A stretch of DNA of 64,000 bases from Flavobacterium odoriferum (GTDB lineage: Bacteria; Bacteroidota; Bacteroidia; Flavobacteriales; Flavobacteriaceae): contig NZ_JAMKFA010000001.1 in NCBI RefSeq assembly GCF_025499515.1, positions 434,001 through 498,000 of the forward strand, given 5' to 3'. Of this stretch, positions 8,060-15,073 are shown one piece after another (the stretch's first letter is position 1; each line of letters starts with the position of its first letter). The position numbers were made by a program, and so were the translations under genes. The notes below the pieces were generated by a model that made no database searches, was not told the DNA's origin, and saw nothing but the letters and a program-made list of their open reading frames with translations.

Positions 8060-10720
8060 TTAGAGCTTATAACTAACCGTTAACATTACAATTCTTGGTA
8101 ATGTGTAAGTAGTGGAACTCGAAATCATAAAATCAGAGAAAGAGTTGTTGATTTTAGTACCATTGTTCAAGTAATTCTGTGCCGAAAGTTCAAATCGAAA
8201 TGGATTGTTTTTCTTTTGATAACTCAAATACGCATTGGCAATTCTAAAATCGGTTGCGATGTTGTTGCTGTTTTCGTTAAAGGTTATTTCGTAATCGGTT
8301 TTAAAATTAAAATGTTTCCAAAAATCGATATCAAAATCAAAACCCAATCTATCTGATGTTAGCGATGAATTGGTTAATCCTGAAAACTGACTAAACATTT
8401 TATTATAACTTATACTTGCACTTGGCCATTTTTTATTAGCAGTTCGTAGCTTAATTCCTATGCTTTGATTGTTTCTGTCGTTTGTAATAGTTTGGTTGTT
8501 TACGGTTTGAACATAGTTGAACCAAGATAAATTAGCATTTAAACCCAATCTAAATTTATGGATTTTTTTATCAATATTTCCATACACACGATAAGTTGTT
8601 TCTGGATTATCGGTAATGGTTGGCGTTGTAAATTGATTGATGCCATCTAAACCAATTTCATTACGAATCGTTCTTACCTTTTTGGTAAAACTTGCATTAA
8701 CAAATAGCATTAAACCGCGATACATACTGGTTTTTGTGTAATTCAAAGTTGCGTTGTGAAAACGTTCGTTTCGTAATAACGCATTTCCTCTAAAAACCGA
8801 ATTGTAGCTTTGTAAAGTATAACGTTCTAACAATCGATTCGCTTCGGGAAATTCATTCACCAAACGATAATTGAATTTTAAGTTTTCCGATTGATTGAAT
8901 TCGTATTCGCTTAACCAACTAGGTTGTAAAAATGTGTTGTTTAAGGTGTAATCTGCTGCAATTTGTTCGGTTTTCAAATGATAGTAATGGGCATAAATTG
9001 CAGGTTTGTTCACCCATTTTCCAATTTTGAACTTATATTCTAAACCCAAATATAAATCATTTAATAAATAATCCATGTCGTTCCCAAAACCTTCTGTAGC
9101 AAAATCATTAATAGTACCATCGGTTAGGTATTGTTTTTCGGTAATTTGAAGTTGTGTAGTTCCTAAATTATTTCCAATATTGGTATACAAATGATTGTAA
9201 TTGTTGATAATCCAATAATGTTTAAAAAGCACATCAACACTACTGTTTTTTACTTTTTTTACTTGCTGAATGTTGTAAAACGAATCATTTTCTAACGGAA
9301 TTAAACCTGTTAAGAATTCGGTATCGGTTAACCAAGTATTGATGGGTTTTTGGTCGTCATAACTTTGGTTAATCACAAAAGTTGTAGTATGTTTAGAATT
9401 AATTTGCTTATGCCATTCTAAAAATTGTTTGATTTGAACATTATCAGCAGAATTTAACGTTTCAAACGAAGATTGTTGTCCATCGAGTCTTGAATTTAAA
9501 ATCGAAGTCATATCATTAGCACTCGATTGAAATTGTCCGTTGTAAAACCATTTCTCCTTTGTGTTGGGTGTGTAATTTAGTTTTACGTTTCCAATGCCTA
9601 AAATCGATTTATTTTCAGCTTTATTGATGCGTTCTTCTGAAGTGGCTGTTGTGTTTTGAAGATATTCGATATTGCTTTCGGTTAAAGTGCTGGTAAAAAG
9701 TTTGGAAAAAACAGCAAAACCTTCCACATCTAATTTAGAATTGATTTCTTGGCGAAAGTTCAAAGCGCTAAATTGCGATTTATTTTCTATTACATCGGTG
9801 TTATCGCTTGCAAACGAATACAAATCAGTCAATTGTTTTCTTCCCGAAATAAAAGTACTGGCACCACCTTGAAAGCGCATCATGTCTTGAAAAGAAAAAG
9901 TACGTCTACCAATGTTGTTGAGGTCGCCAATGAAACTCACATTCGTTTTTGGCGCGTAATAAAACAAAGCAGCGTGACCCAAATAAAATCCGTTGTCGTT
10001 TGCAACTTCAACGCCTGCATCGACATCGCCAAAAATGAATTTCTTTTTGTCTTCTTTCAGTTTGATGTTCATCGCCAAGTCTTCAGAATCAGAAACTTGT
10101 TTAAGAAAACCTACTTCGTTAAAGTTGTCAATTACTTCTACTTTATCAACTGCATCTGCAGGAATATTTTCAACACCTAATTTGGTGCCACCACCAAAAA
10201 ACGATTTATTTTCTACTAAAAACTTGGTTACTTTTTTGCCTTGAACCGTTACGCCACCGTTTTTATCTACTTCAACACCTGGTAGTTTTTCTAATTGTTC
10301 TTTGAGTTTTCGTTCGTTGCCGTTGGTAAAAGCTTTTACATCATAAATCAAAGTGTCTTTTTTAACCACAACGGGTTTATAATCATAAGTGATTATTATT
10401 TCTTTGAGTTCTTGTCCTGTTTCTTTGAGTTTAAAATGGTGTTCTTTTTGCGTAAAATTAGCTGGAAGATTTAAAATTTCTTCTGTAAAACCAAGATAAG
10501 AAACCCTTACTTCATAAGAAACTTCTTTTTCTAATTCTAATTTATAACGCCCCAAATGATCTGCAATAGCAAATTTTAACCCTTGCTTTTCAACCAAAGG
10601 TTTAGCAATTACATTAGCATTTTGTAAAGGGTTTCCAAGAGAATCTTTCACTGTGCCAGTTAGGGTTTGGGAAAATGTGAATAAAGGAAAAAGTAGGAAT
10701 AGAATTAGGTGTTTTGGCAT
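8060..10720 (-). CDS. Outer-membrane beta-barrel protein with N-terminal carboxypeptidase-regulatory domain
   Basis: An 886-residue TonB-receptor-like protein. A signal peptide (FLLFPLFTFSQ) precedes a CarboxypepD_reg-like domain (about residues 18-110; LTGTVKDSLGNPLQNANV, YKLELEKEVSYEVRVSYLGF). A plug-like region follows (KLKEQLEKLPGVEVDKNGGV, IPADAVDKVEVIDNF), then about 650 residues of alternating aromatic/polar beta strands ending in MLTVSYKL. It belongs to the Bacteroidota barrel group without a clear TonB box. The start codon abuts the stop of the GLPGLI gene, so they are translationally adjacent. It is the only intact barrel gene of the three-cassette locus and may be the outer-membrane partner of the small secreted proteins; the ligand is unknown. 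Confidence 0.88.
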   Translation of the reverse strand: MPKHLILFLLFPLFTFSQTLTGTVKDSLGNPLQNANVIAKPLVEKQGLKFAIADHLGRYKLELEKEVSYEVRVSYLGFTEEILNLPANFTQKEHHFKLKETGQELKEIIITYDYKPVVVKKDTLIYDVKAFTNGNERKLKEQLEKLPGVEVDKNGGVTVQGKKVTKFLVENKSFFGGGTKLGVENIPADAVDKVEVIDNFNEVGFLKQVSDSEDLAMNIKLKEDKKKFIFGDVDAGVEVANDNGFYLGHAALFYYAPKTNVSFIGDLNNIGRRTFSFQDMMRFQGGASTFISGRKQLTDLYSFASDNTDVIENKSQFSALNFRQEINSKLDVEGFAVFSKLFTSTLTESNIEYLQNTTATSEERINKAENKSILGIGNVKLNYTPNTKEKWFYNGQFQSSANDMTSILNSRLDGQQSSFETLNSADNVQIKQFLEWHKQINSKHTTTFVINQSYDDQKPINTWLTDTEFLTGLIPLENDSFYNIQQVKKVKNSSVDVLFKHYWIINNYNHLYTNIGNNLGTTQLQITEKQYLTDGTINDFATEGFGNDMDYLLNDLYLGLEYKFKIGKWVNKPAIYAHYYHLKTEQIAADYTLNNTFLQPSWLSEYEFNQSENLKFNYRLVNEFPEANRLLERYTLQSYNSVFRGNALLRNERFHNATLNYTKTSMYRGLMLFVNASFTKKVRTIRNEIGLDGINQFTTPTITDNPETTYRVYGNIDKKIHKFRLGLNANLSWFNYVQTVNNQTITNDRNNQSIGIKLRTANKKWPSASISYNKMFSQFSGLTNSSLTSDRLGFDFDIDFWKHFNFKTDYEITFNENSNNIATDFRIANAYLSYQKKNNPFRFELSAQNYLNNGTKINNSFSDFMISSSTTYTLPRIVMLTVSYKL

Positions 10721-11419
10721 TTAGAATTGAAAGTTTTCTTTTATTTTTTTTGAATATTCTTCTTGTGAAATTATATTTTTACTTGGCAGCTCTATGGTTG
10801 TGTTCTCTGGAGACAAAATAATTTTTTTTGCAACGTATTTGTAGCCTTTAAATTCTAATTCTAAAATTAATCCAGGTAATCCATTATACATTATAGGTCC
10901 ATATGAATAAGGAATATCAGCACAAAACCAAGCTGTAATTGTTATTTCAGCATCTTCATTTTTTCTTGTTTTAAATTTTTCTATTTTAGTGGCTTTGTAA
11001 CAGATAAAATTGTCAATTTTTTTTGTTTGATTTGATATTGTCCATTCTTGAGTACTCTTATTTTTAACAATAAAATCTTCTTTTAAAGTATAAGTAGCAG
11101 TATCTTTAACTACATAATAGGTTGGTGAATATTTCATTAATATTCTATTTAATTTTTCACCCATTTCGAGTTCGCTTTGATTCAAATCATTAGGAATATA
11201 AAAATAACTTTTTTCTTTATTAAAGATTAGAGTTGTGTTAAAATTTCCTTTATTCATTTTCTGAATCATGTTTTTAACCTCAGCATCTGTTGTTGCATCT
11301 TCTGAGGTTTTTTTATTAGAAACATCCATTTGAAGAGGAATTGCTTCATAAATAACGGTGCCAGATTGCCCATTAATTAAATTGCTAAATAGTAGAAAAC
11401 AAAAAAATACTTTTTTCAT
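10721..11419 (-). CDS. GLPGLI-family exported protein, cassette 1
   Basis: A 232-residue member of the Bacteroidota GLPGLI family (TIGR01200 type), function unknown. A Sec signal peptide (FFCFLLFSNLINGQ) precedes the body. The signature lies near residues 172-193: AWFCADIPYSYGP followed by NGLPGLILELE. An upstream ICYKAT motif is also conserved in the other two copies here. The gene sits between the small secreted protein and the barrel gene on the minus strand. Two further GLPGLI paralogues lie within 3 kb, and sequence outside the signature has diverged. A periplasmic location is inferred from the signal peptide. Confidence 0.9.
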   Translation of the reverse strand: MKKVFFCFLLFSNLINGQSGTVIYEAIPLQMDVSNKKTSEDATTDAEVKNMIQKMNKGNFNTTLIFNKEKSYFYIPNDLNQSELEMGEKLNRILMKYSPTYYVVKDTATYTLKEDFIVKNKSTQEWTISNQTKKIDNFICYKATKIEKFKTRKNEDAEITITAWFCADIPYSYGPIMYNGLPGLILELEFKGYKYVAKKIILSPENTTIELPSKNIISQEEYSKKIKENFQF

Positions 11420-11434
11420 AATAGATTGTTTAAA

Positions 11435-11468
11435 AACCAGCTAATTATTTTAAAATAGTTAGCTGGTT
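11435..11468 (-). terminator. Near-perfect 34-bp hairpin between the small gene and GLPGLI of cassette 1
   Basis: Two 17-nt arms (11435-11451 and 11452-11468) pair at 16 of 17 positions with essentially no loop. On the minus strand the stem is followed by TTTTTAAA. It lies 7 bp past the small gene and 15 bp before the GLPGLI start, so it may act as a partial terminator or as a 3'-end stabiliser that makes the small gene more abundant than GLPGLI. Confidence 0.7.
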
Positions 11469-11475
11469 GGTTTGA

Positions 11476-11730
11476 TTAATTGTTCCCTTCACAGGTTGCC
11501 ATCAAGTTATCATTAACAGAAATAGCAGTATCTTGATCCATTGGTCCAATTTGCGACTCAATAAAGTCCATTAATGCAGAAACTATTAAAAAACAATCTT
11601 TTTTCTTTACTACTTCAATTTTCTTTGGTTTAGTAATTTCAATTGTTTTCACTTCCTGTTTTACTTCATTTGCCATTCCAGCAAAAGAAAATGCTACAAG
11701 TGCAACTGCACTAAATAATGTTTTTTTCAT
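11476..11730 (-). CDS. Small secreted two-cysteine protein, cassette 1
   Basis: An 84-residue protein of unrecognised family. Residues 1-22 are a signal peptide (MKKTLFSAVALVAFSFAGMA, cleavage probably before NE) that matches the leaders of the other two cassette proteins at 20 of 22 positions. A K/E/V-rich linker (residues 23-45) leads to a segment bounded by Cys46 and Cys80, likely helical. The mature part is barely alignable with its paralogues apart from the two cysteines. A conserved upstream block of about 110 bp carries the operator. It may be a secreted or periplasmic effector, signal or structural protein; no function can be assigned. Confidence 0.8.
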   Translation of the reverse strand: MKKTLFSAVALVAFSFAGMANEVKQEVKTIEITKPKKIEVVKKKDCFLIVSALMDFIESQIGPMDQDTAISVNDNLMATCEGNN

Positions 11731-11804
11731 GATTTGTGTTTTGTAAAATTAATAATTTATTTTTTGTTATAACCATGTGAAATTCTAACAAAGTGTTTAA
11801 TAAT

Positions 11805-11851
11805 CAAAACAACAGGCTTAACATTTAAGAAAATGTATGGTTTTACCATAC
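11805..11851 (-). promoter_or_regulatory. Cassette 1 promoter: palindromic operator plus -7-like box
   Basis: GTATGGT-TTT-ACCATAC (11835-11851) is a perfect 7-bp inverted repeat with a 3-nt spacer. On the minus strand, 22 nt downstream, is TTGTTTTG (11805-11812), one mismatch from TAnnTTTG. The palindrome centre is 31 nt upstream of the -7 box, where a class II activator would sit. The block is conserved upstream of all three small genes. Confidence 0.72.
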
Positions 11852-11890
11852 GTGTTGGTATGGTTAAACATAACTTTTTCTTAAAAATAG

Positions 11891-11965
11891 TTTTCCAAGT
11901 GAACCTTTCACCGTGCCAGTTAAGGTTTGGGAATGTGAGATTATTGGTAGGAATAGGAAGAAAAA
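11891..11965 (-). pseudogene. Remnant of the 5' end of an outer-membrane barrel gene
   Basis: Bases 11891-11932 align without gaps to 10631-10672, the start of the intact barrel gene, at 37 of 42 positions. On the minus strand both read SQTLTGTV, the end of the signal peptide and the first strand of the CarboxypepD_reg domain, and the similarity continues more loosely toward the former start codon. The scrap follows the cassette 2 GLPGLI gene exactly where the intact barrel gene follows GLPGLI in cassette 1, and it is joined directly to the cassette 1 operator region. Confidence 0.8.
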
Positions 11966-11988
11966 TACTATAAATAGTTTAATATGGT

Positions 11989-12750
11989 TTATTTTTTTGG
12001 AAGTTGTTTTTTTGCTTGTTCAATTTCTGCTGCGTTTTCTTGTTGTGCTTTTTTCATTTCAAATACTGAATCATATTTTAGATTACTATATTCTTCATAA
12101 GAAATGGTTTTTTGCGCAGAAGGTTTTTCAATATTTCGATCTGTTTTATTAATTGAAGTTACATAAAAAATTTTATTGCCATCAAAGGAACCTTCTAACA
12201 CTAAGCCAGGTAAACCATCTAATCCCCTTGGACCAAAAGAGGTGGGAATTTCATAAGTAAACCATGCATAAGATTGAAATATATCTTGGGTTTTTCCATT
12301 GTGTTTACGCTCTGTTTTTGCTGTAGCTTTATAACATTTAAATCCTGATATTTCTTTGGTATCATTCGGGTTTATCTCCCATTTATAATTTTTAAAATCA
12401 GTTTCAACATTAAATATTAGCCCTTTTTCATCAACGTTAAAAAATTTTTGCTTTTCTAAATTGTTTTTATAAAATTTTATATAACCATCATAGATGCCTT
12501 TGGTAATTTTAATATCAATATTATTACTATTGCCGTCTAATTTATCTACAAGGTGAAATATACTTTCGTTTTTATCATAAATCAATTCAAAAGTTAAAAA
12601 AGAAGGGTCAAATTTAATAGGTTTGTCCGTTTTTTTAGATTCAGACACTTTGTACATAACGATTGTTTTGTCATTAATTGTGTTTTGTTTAGTTGTTTTA
12701 CAACCAATAAATAATATTAAGAAAATATAACTAATAAATATTTTTTTCAT
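11989..12750 (-). CDS. GLPGLI-family lipoprotein, cassette 2
   Basis: A 253-residue GLPGLI-family member. Unlike its two neighbours it has a lipoprotein signal (ILFIGCKTT, Cys17), so it is probably membrane-anchored. Conserved features are GFKCYKATA and AWFTYEIPTSFGP followed by LDGLPGLVLEGSF. The C-terminus is extended by a charged segment (MKKAQQENAAEIEQAKKQL) likely to be helical. It is followed by the remnant of a barrel gene, implying that the original cassette was small gene, GLPGLI, barrel. Molecular function is unknown. Confidence 0.88.
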   Translation of the reverse strand: MKKIFISYIFLILFIGCKTTKQNTINDKTIVMYKVSESKKTDKPIKFDPSFLTFELIYDKNESIFHLVDKLDGNSNNIDIKITKGIYDGYIKFYKNNLEKQKFFNVDEKGLIFNVETDFKNYKWEINPNDTKEISGFKCYKATAKTERKHNGKTQDIFQSYAWFTYEIPTSFGPRGLDGLPGLVLEGSFDGNKIFYVTSINKTDRNIEKPSAQKTISYEEYSNLKYDSVFEMKKAQQENAAEIEQAKKQLPKK

Positions 12751-12766
12751 TTAGTGAGATTTTAAT

Positions 12767-12793
12767 AAGAGCCTTTAAAAAATAAAGACTCTT
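12767..12793 (-). terminator. Hairpin between the small gene and GLPGLI of cassette 2
   Basis: 11-nt arms (12767-12777 and 12783-12793) pair with one G-U-type mismatch around a 5-nt loop. It occupies the same place as the longer hairpin in cassette 1. The U tract on the minus strand is weak, so partial termination or RNA protection is more likely than full termination. Confidence 0.5.
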
Positions 12794-12802
12794 TTTGCTT
12801 AA

Positions 12803-13036
12803 TTAAGAACATTGTGTATAATAAGTTTCATAAACAAAGTTATATGTCCATGAATCCCAATCATTACCAGTTTCATTACAATGAGCCTCACTCGCAACCA
12901 TAGTTTGAATTGCTGCAATTGTAGCACAAGATAATTTAAGGGTTATTGTTTCTATTTTCTCTTCTTCAATCTCATTTGCCATTCCAGCGAATGAAAATGC
13001 AACAAGTGCAACTGCACTAAAAATCATTTTTTTCAT
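12803..13036 (-). CDS. Small secreted three-cysteine protein, cassette 2
   Basis: A 77-residue protein with the leader MKKMIFSAVALVAFSFAGMA, identical over the first 22 residues to cassette 3. The frame is open for 24 further codons upstream, but that stretch is the conserved untranslated leader and lacks signal-peptide character, so the start at 13036 is used. The mature part has an acidic linker, Cys37, Cys53 and Cys76, and an aromatic C-terminal half (DWDSWTYNFVYETYYTQCS). It is not a recognised family. The parallel layout with cassettes 1 and 3 supports it as a real gene. Confidence 0.78.
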   Translation of the reverse strand: MKKMIFSAVALVAFSFAGMANEIEEEKIETITLKLSCATIAAIQTMVASEAHCNETGNDWDSWTYNFVYETYYTQCS

Positions 13037-13109
13037 AATGTTGTTTTGTAAAATTAATAATTTATTTTTTGTTATAACTTTTCGAAATTCTAACAAAGTG
13101 TTTAACAAT

Positions 13110-13155
13110 CAAAACAACAGGCTTATCATTTAACAAAATGTATTATAAAACATAC
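13110..13155 (-). promoter_or_regulatory. Cassette 2 promoter with a degenerate operator
   Basis: Same block as cassettes 1 and 3, with -7-like TTGTTTTG on the minus strand (13110-13117) and a 22-nt gap to the operator. The operator has decayed to GTATTATAAAACATAC (13140-13155): the outer GTAT/ATAC remains, the inner GGT/ACC is lost and the site is one base shorter. The flanking TTTAACAAAATGTAT is kept. Weaker regulator binding is predicted. Confidence 0.6.
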
Positions 13156-13211
13156 GTGTTGGTATGTTTAAATATAACTTTTTGTTAAAAAATATAGTTT
13201 TAAATAAAACA

Positions 13212-13898
13212 TCAGAAAGTTGAAGGCTTAGAAATTATTTTATTGTATTCTTCTTCTGTTAGAACTTTTCCTTTTTTAGGTTCTGCGATAATGTCATTTT
13301 CTTTTTTCAAATCAATTTTAAATGCACCATAAATAAGATTACGCTCTTGTAATTCCAATATTAATCCAGGTAATGCCGTATAACCTTTTGGTCCAAAACG
13401 GAATGGTATATTTGGACAATACCAAGCAGTTATAGGGTGTTTAAATGTGCCTTTTGAATTAATAACAATTTGCTCAGATGTTGCTTTATAGCATAAATGT
13501 TCGCCAATGTATTTGGTCTCATTTTCTAATTTCCACTCTGTTTTTTCATTATAATTCACTATAAATTGGCCAAAATGATTGTCAACTTGTTTGATTTTTT
13601 TTTCAGAATCAGCTAATGTATAATAGGAGTTTGTGGCAACAGAAAAAGCTTTTGCAAATTCTGTGTTTTCATCTTTAACAAAATCATTCATTTTAAAAAA
13701 TGAGGCTTCTTTATTAAATGAAAGAAAAAATGAAATTTGTTTTGCTCCTTCTTGTGCTTTTTCTAAATAAGGTTTAAGAATTGCATCGTTTGATAGTTTT
13801 TCATCATATCCAATCACTAACTTATATTCTATTTTGCCGGACTGTATTTGTGCATAAGAATTTATAGTTAAAAACAATAATATAATTATTTTTTTCAT
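13212..13898 (-). CDS. GLPGLI-family exported protein, cassette 3
   Basis: A 228-residue GLPGLI-family protein with a Sec signal (IIILLFLTINSYAQ). It carries HLCYKATSE and AWYCPNIPFRFGPKGY followed by TALPGLILELQ, so the first glycine of the signature is alanine here. It starts 18 bp after the cassette 3 small gene with no hairpin between, unlike cassettes 1 and 2. Its end leads directly into the regulatory block of cassette 2, with no trace of a barrel gene. Function is unknown. Confidence 0.9.
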   Translation of the reverse strand: MKKIIILLFLTINSYAQIQSGKIEYKLVIGYDEKLSNDAILKPYLEKAQEGAKQISFFLSFNKEASFFKMNDFVKDENTEFAKAFSVATNSYYTLADSEKKIKQVDNHFGQFIVNYNEKTEWKLENETKYIGEHLCYKATSEQIVINSKGTFKHPITAWYCPNIPFRFGPKGYTALPGLILELQERNLIYGAFKIDLKKENDIIAEPKKGKVLTEEEYNKIISKPSTF

Positions 13899-13916
13899 AA
13901 GAACATTTTAAACCGT

Positions 13917-14165
13917 TTAGTTTGTTCCTGTGCATTTTTGATAGTTGTGAAACGCAATTGCTCCTGCTGCTTCAAAGGTAAGACCTAAGTTTTCTAACCT
14001 TTCAAAATCTTCCAAATATGCTATAGCACAATTTGTTTTAACCTTAATTTTTTCAACTTTTTTGTTTTCGGTTTTCGTTTCAACTTTTTTCTCTTTTACT
14101 TCATTTGCCATTCCAGCAAAAGAAAATGCTACAAGTGCTACTGCACTAAAAATCATTTTTTTCAT
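13917..14165 (-). CDS. Small secreted two-cysteine protein, cassette 3
   Basis: An 82-residue protein with leader MKKMIFSAVALVAFSFAGMA, then a K/E/V-rich linker (residues 23-43) and a segment bounded by Cys46 and Cys78 (CAIAYLEDFERLENLGLTFE, then AAGAIAFHNYQKC). The start at 14165 is chosen for the signal peptide; 20 upstream in-frame codons are the conserved leader RNA. It is the first gene after the response regulator and has the best-preserved operator. No homologous family is recognised. Secretion to the periplasm or beyond is inferred from the leader only. Confidence 0.8.
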   Translation of the reverse strand: MKKMIFSAVALVAFSFAGMANEVKEKKVETKTENKKVEKIKVKTNCAIAYLEDFERLENLGLTFEAAGAIAFHNYQKCTGTN

Positions 14166-14238
14166 AATGTTCTTTTGTAAAATTAATAAAATATTTTTTG
14201 TTATAACCTTTCGAAAATCTAACAAAGTGTTTAATAAT

Positions 14239-14285
14239 CAAAACAACAGGCTTAACATTTAACAAAATGTATGGTAAAACCATAC
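14239..14285 (-). promoter_or_regulatory. Cassette 3 promoter: palindromic operator plus -7-like box
   Basis: GTATGGT-AAA-ACCATAC (14269-14285) is a perfect inverted repeat; the -7-like TTGTTTTG is at 14239-14246 on the minus strand, 22 nt away. The site starts 13 bp past the response-regulator stop codon and is preceded by TTTAACAAAATGTATGG (14258-14274), shared with the element upstream of the regulator itself. The predicted 5' leader is about 70 nt and is conserved among the cassettes. Confidence 0.72.
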
Positions 14286-14297
14286 GTGTTAGTTTGG

Positions 14298-14957
14298 TTA
14301 AACATAACCTCTGCGCTTGGCTTCTCTTAAAATGCTCGTATTGCTATCTTTTATTTCTAAAGCTTCTTTAATTTTTACAATCCGTTTTTGAATAGCAACT
14401 TCAGATAAAGATAATTCTTTTGCAATTTCTTTTATTTTGTATCCCAAGGCTAATAACTCTACAATTTTTCTGTTTTGTTCTTGAGCAAAGGTTTGATGTT
14501 TCCATATTTTATTAATTTTTTCAGTAACGTAGATGCTTTTAAATTTTTTGCCTTGCACTACTTCTTGAATAACTTTTATATAATCCTCAACACTTAAATC
14601 GCTTTTTAAGGTTAAGGCATCAGGTTTTACTTTTTGATCAATTTCAAACAATGTAAAATCTTCTAATATGCCTGTGTTAATTATGGTTTTACAAGACGGC
14701 ATAACCTTTTTAAGGTATGTGCATAAATCACCACCATTATTGATTTCTTCTTCAGTATAGGAAGGCATGATATAATCAATAATAGCAAGATCAAATGTTT
14801 TATTAATTGCTACACGATGTTTTATAGTTTGAATAGCATTTTCACAATTTAGACTTTTTGTGATTTCAAGATTTTTGACATCTTCAAAGGCATAAGAAAC
14901 AATACTTTTTAGTGATTCTATGTATCCAGTATGGTCGTCAACAATTAAAATATTCAT
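14298..14957 (-). CDS. LuxR/NarL-type response regulator (orphan), beside the GLPGLI cassettes
   Basis: A 219-residue regulator. The receiver domain spans about residues 1-130, with acidic pair D7/D8, phosphoacceptor D61 (LAIIDYIMP) and the conserved lysine K118 (LTLKSD). The C-terminal HTH is near residues 170-200 (IKEIAKELSLSEVAIQKR), followed by LREAKRRGYV. It is homologous to the regulator at 52.3 kb, but the recognition helices differ. No kinase gene is nearby, so the phosphodonor is elsewhere or it is cross-regulated. It reads into cassette 3 with the operator immediately after its stop codon, and is the obvious candidate to bind that operator. Confidence 0.9.
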   Translation of the reverse strand: MNILIVDDHTGYIESLKSIVSYAFEDVKNLEITKSLNCENAIQTIKHRVAINKTFDLAIIDYIMPSYTEEEINNGGDLCTYLKKVMPSCKTIINTGILEDFTLFEIDQKVKPDALTLKSDLSVEDYIKVIQEVVQGKKFKSIYVTEKINKIWKHQTFAQEQNRKIVELLALGYKIKEIAKELSLSEVAIQKRIVKIKEALEIKDSNTSILREAKRRGYV

Positions 14958-15025
14958 GATTTTGGCTTTACAAATACAATGTAAAGTAATTAAAAATATA
15001 ATAACGTTGATTTGACGTTTTAAAT

Positions 15026-15064
15026 TTTAACAAAAAGTATGGTTTTTTTATACTTTTTGTTAAA
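15026..15064. promoter_or_regulatory. Long palindrome upstream of the response regulator
   Basis: A perfect 15-bp inverted repeat, TTTAACAAAAAGTAT at 15026-15040 and its complement at 15050-15064, separated by 9 nt. Its left arm plus GG matches the cassette operator flank TTTAACAAAATGTATGG except at one base, and GTAT-N9-ATAC has the same 17-bp footprint. It lies 9 bp past the OmpA stop on the same strand, so it could also act as a weak terminator, but it has no U tract on the minus strand. Autoregulation is the favoured reading. Confidence 0.65.
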
Positions 15065-15073
15065 TCATAAACA

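Noticed and set aside
13037..13108. N-terminal extension of the cassette 2 small protein (and likewise 14166-14225 for cassette 3)
   Set aside because: The in-frame extension is the conserved untranslated leader; starting there would bury the signal peptide.
15026..15064. The long palindrome as a simple terminator of the OmpA gene
   Set aside because: There is no U tract on the minus strand and its arm matches the cassette operators; regulatory use is preferred, though a dual role is not excluded.
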